From NCBI RefSeq assembly GCF_000622405.1, contig NZ_JASF01000004.1, positions 1 through 7,223 on the forward strand: DNA of 7,223 nucleotides, written 5' to 3'. The position numbers were made by a program, and so were the translations under genes. Below, piece after piece: positions 5,467-7,223 of the stretch. The DNA comes from Sulfitobacter donghicola DSW-25 = KCTC 12864 = JCM 14565. GTDB taxonomy: Bacteria; Pseudomonadota; Alphaproteobacteria; Rhodobacterales; Rhodobacteraceae. The first letter of the stretch is position 1. Every line of letters begins with the position of its first letter. Under the pieces are notes generated by a model. That model was not told the origin of the DNA. It did no database searches and was given only the letters and a program-made list of their open reading frames with translations.

Positions 5467-5793
5467 CGATTTTATCACCACGGCGTAGAAACTGGTTTCG
5501 GAACGGAATGGATCCATGACTTTAGTGATGCTGAGGGGGACAAATTAGTGACCCAAGCGAACGGGACCGCTGATGACTTTGTGGTCAATTTCGCTACGAC
5601 CCCAGGCCGAGGAAGCGACGATATCGCGGAAGCTTTTATCCGATACGTTCCAACAGGTCAGATTGCGTGGGTCCTGCAAGATGGGGCTGACCTAGATGAG
5701 ATTACGATCAAGACCGCCGATGGCACATTCGATCTATTGTAATCAGAAGAAACCATAAGAAAGCCCTGCTTTCTAAATGAAACCCCAAATATT

Positions 5794-5829
5794 AAACGGC
5801 CCTCTACTAGATCGTTAGGGGGCCGTTTT
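5794..5829 (+). terminator. Rho-independent terminator of the cargo operon
   Basis: AAACGGCCCTCTA (5794-5806) pairs with TAGGGGGCCGTTT (5816-5828), 13 bp with one G-T pair and a 9-base loop, followed by TTTT. It starts 52 bases after the lipase stop and separates the cargo from the mobilisation genes. Confidence 0.85.
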
Positions 5830-5872
5830 CACATCTAAAAGCAATGGTACCGTTATAACTTTAAGGGGTGCA

Positions 5873-5890
5873 GTGGAACGCTTCCGCCAC
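5873..5890. repeat. Small inverted repeat before the mobilisation genes
   Basis: GTGG (5873-5876) and CCAC (5887-5890), with an alternative inner pairing GGAA/TTCC, form a short hairpin about 55 bases before the oriT candidate. It may be an accessory oriT element or an operator for the mob promoter. A TATAAC (5854-5859) upstream is a possible -10 with no clear -35. Confidence 0.25.
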
Positions 5891-5942
5891 GCAAACTCGA
5901 AGCCCTTAGGGTGGGGATGATCGCAGATCAGCGCCAAGTTTG

Positions 5943-5990
5943 CATAGTGTGCGCACTTCCTCTATAAGTTGGAAGAGTAAAGGCAGGTCC
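5943..5990 (-). other. Candidate oriT, MobQ (RSF1010-like) type
   Basis: On the minus strand a hairpin CTTCC-10 bases-GGAAG is followed directly by TGCGCACACTATGC, so AAGTGCG (5957-5951) sits at the base of the stem. In RSF1010 the nick region is an inverted repeat followed by TAAGTGCG and then CCCT. The hairpin-then-AAGTGCG arrangement and the position just upstream of the relaxosome genes both match. The bases after the presumed nick (CACA instead of CCCT) differ. The exact nick cannot be assigned from sequence. Confidence 0.45.
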
Positions 5991-6263
5991 ATGGTTAAGA
6001 TTATTACCGCAAACACATCCAAAAAGCAAACCAAGCGGGTCCGCACCGCAACCCAAGAAGCTGCCCAGGCCGAACTCGATGCAACCCGAGCAGCCACCGC
6101 CGCCCGCCGTCAGGACACTCGCCGCAAAGTCGTCATCGGCGGCGCACTCATGGCCCTGGCAGACCGTGACCCAGTAGCCACGCAAATGCTGGAACAGCTC
6201 AAGGCAAACCTGACACGACCCGCCGACAAAGCGCTTTTTGAGGGCGAGGACGACAATGGCTGA
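5991..6263 (+). CDS. Small relaxosome accessory protein, TraD/MobC-like
   Basis: The 90-residue basic protein has a Lys/Arg- and Ala-rich helical N-terminal half (KKQTKRVRTATQEAAQAEL). The segment RRQDTRRKVVIGGALMALA around residues 42-60 resembles the DTRRK-[IV]-x-GG core of the small TraD proteins beside Ti-type and MobQ relaxase genes. I chose ATG 5991 because AAAGGCAGG precedes it at good spacing; a TTG at 5940 would place the oriT candidate inside the gene. The last 8 bases overlap the relaxase start (6256), so the two are translationally coupled. Its likely job is to bind oriT DNA or assist the relaxase. Family membership is from memory of the motif, not a search. Confidence 0.65.
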   Translation: MVKIITANTSKKQTKRVRTATQEAAQAELDATRAATAARRQDTRRKVVIGGALMALADRDPVATQMLEQLKANLTRPADKALFEGEDDNG

Positions 6264-7223
6264 CAGCGCAATCTTCCATCTCGACGTCAAAACAATCGGC
6301 AGGTCACAAGGCCGCTCCTCTGTCGCCGCTGCAGCCTATCGAGCCGCAAGCAAACTGCACGATGAACGCACAGGCCTGGTACATGACTACCGCCGCAAAA
6401 AGAACGGCATCGAAGACAGCTATATCGCAGCCCCTGATAACTGCGGCTGGATCACAGACCGCAGCACCCTCTGGAACACCGTAGAAGCCTCTGAAAAACG
6501 CAAGAACAGCACAACTGCCCGTGAATGGCTCGTCGCCCTCCCTGACGCTCTGAGCGACACCCAAAGAGCAGACCTAACCCGAGCCTTAGCAATCGAACTG
6601 GTCACCCGATACAAAATCGCCGTGGATGTCGCCATTCACAAACCAAGCCGCAAGGGCGATCAACGCAATCACCACGCCCACCTGCTCACCACCACCCGCG
6701 AAGCTGGGCCAGAGGGAATGGGCGCAAAGACCCGCATCCTCGATGCCGCCAAGACCGGCGGTGTTGAGATTGCCGAAATGCGCAAATGGTGGGCCGGTAT
6801 GGTCAACGACGCCCTGGAAGCCGCAGACAGCGATGCGCGGGTTGATCACCGGCGCAAGTCTGTGATCGTCGCTGAGATGAAAGCAGAAGCCGAAGTGCTG
6901 CAACAGCAGGCCAATGATATCGAGGCGCTGAACGTGGATGTCGAAAATCCAAAGGATCTGGTCAAAGCCCTCGGAAAGGCAGCCCGTGCAATCAAAGACA
7001 GTGGTTTGTCGGCTGCAACGGCCAAAGCATCCGATGCACCAAAGCTGCGCGAACGCTCCAAAGAGCTAGAACTCCAAGCCGCCCAGATCGCACAAACACC
7101 CCTGAACAGCCATGATGGTCCCCAGCTCACAGCCTACAAACGCCGCATGGCAAAGACATGGAAAGACCAAGCCAAGGCAAAGGCAGCCCTGAGGGCCGCC
7201 GAGAAGGCCGAAACGGCGCGTAG
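6256..7223 (+). CDS. mobA: MobA/MobL-family relaxase (MobQ), 5' part
   Basis: These are the first 322 codons and two bases of the conjugative relaxase; the gene resumes at base 1. The N-terminus AIFHLDVKTIGRSQGRSSVA leads to Tyr28 in AAAAYRAA, the expected catalytic tyrosine that nicks oriT and stays bound to the 5' end. KLHDERTGLVHDYRRK follows, as in MobA/MobL proteins. The metal-binding histidine motif is QRNHHAHLLTTT, with His139, His140 and His142. Residues from about 210 are coiled-coil-like. ATG 6256 overlaps the stop of the small upstream gene by 8 bases, and the GAGGACGA before it can serve as ribosome site. There is no coupling protein or type IV secretion gene, so the plasmid is mobilisable and depends on a helper. 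Confidence 0.93.
   Translation, partial: MADSAIFHLDVKTIGRSQGRSSVAAAAYRAASKLHDERTGLVHDYRRKKNGIEDSYIAAPDNCGWITDRSTLWNTVEASEKRKNSTTAREWLVALPDALSDTQRADLTRALAIELVTRYKIAVDVAIHKPSRKGDQRNHHAHLLTTTREAGPEGMGAKTRILDAAKTGGVEIAEMRKWWAGMVNDALEAADSDARVDHRRKSVIVAEMKAEAEVLQQQANDIEALNVDVENPKDLVKALGKAARAIKDSGLSAATAKASDAPKLRERSKELELQAAQIAQTPLNSHDGPQLTAYKRRMAKTWKDQAKAKAALRAAEKAETAR

Larger units (their letters stand above)
4378..5742 (+). pseudogene. RTX lipase gene interrupted by an in-frame TAA
   Basis: One frame runs from ATG 4378 (AAGGA 7 bases upstream) to TAA 5740-5742, 454 residues, except for a TAA at codon 97 (4666-4668). Before it lies the start of a class 3-type alpha/beta hydrolase (NDLVIAFSGTE). After it, in the same frame, comes YVGHSLGGF with the catalytic Ser130 in a GxSxG elbow. 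Likely acid and base residues follow (Asp179 or Asp184, His210). Ten nonapeptide calcium-binding RTX repeats occupy about 274-363, and a C-terminal secretion-type domain ends the protein. There is no signal peptide, as expected for type I secretion. CAA to TAA is a one-base change. Neither piece alone is a complete enzyme: the N-terminal piece lacks the nucleophile, and the rest has no sensible start. ATG 4363 is an alternative start. Confidence 0.85.

Noticed and set aside
5011..5517. A long minus-strand frame opposite the RTX region
   Set aside because: It is produced by the repetitive GGxGxD codons on the other strand; the repeated TFDDIIASK-type peptide is a shadow of the RTX repeats.
4768..5742. 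A separate 324-residue RTX gene starting at TTG 4768
   Set aside because: That TTG is the Leu in GHSLGG, right after the catalytic Ser; it is the second part of the interrupted lipase, not an independent gene.

Overview
The window looks like a complete small mobilisable plasmid, linearised inside its relaxase gene. The reading frame open at the last base (…A-E-T-A-R, then two bases 'ag') continues without a break when joined to base 1. The join gives one 571-residue MobA/MobL-type relaxase with a continuous Ala/Glu/Arg-rich coiled coil across it. The mix of a Rep_3 initiator with iterons, a MobQ relaxase with a TraD-like partner, a Tn3-type resolvase and an RTX lipase suggests an alphaproteobacterium, most likely a marine Rhodobacterales (Roseobacter-group) host. 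That host assignment is inference from gene content, not a database match.

Layout: 1-748 is the 3' part of the relaxase gene. 749-1068 is the replication origin, with three 16-bp iterons and an inverted half-iteron operator beside rep. 1069-2085 is the Rep_3 initiator. 2086-2742 is about 660 bases without a recognised gene. It holds a strong terminator-like hairpin, a possible 27-residue membrane peptide on the minus strand, hairpins sharing the loop word TTCCTAA, and a possible plus-strand small RNA. 2743-3138 (minus) is a helix-turn-helix/coiled-coil protein. 3258-3797 (minus) is a serine resolvase, with a possible res site upstream. 4028-5742 (plus) is the cargo: a small lipoprotein gene and then a lipase/RTX gene broken by one in-frame TAA. 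5743-5990 holds the cargo terminator and a candidate oriT. 5991 to the end is the mobilisation operon, which runs across the ends to 748.

How it fits together: Rep and the iterons replicate the plasmid, and the operator dyad suggests Rep represses its own gene. The resolvase probably resolves multimers. The HTH protein is probably a plasmid maintenance regulator. The relaxase and its small partner would nick oriT and allow transfer with a helper conjugation system. The cargo pair, a lipidated small protein plus a lipase with type I secretion features, could be a secreted antibacterial or hydrolytic enzyme with an envelope partner. The enzyme gene appears recently inactivated. The least explained part is 2086-2742, where a hydrophobic peptide and an opposing small RNA could form a type I toxin-antitoxin module; this is speculative.
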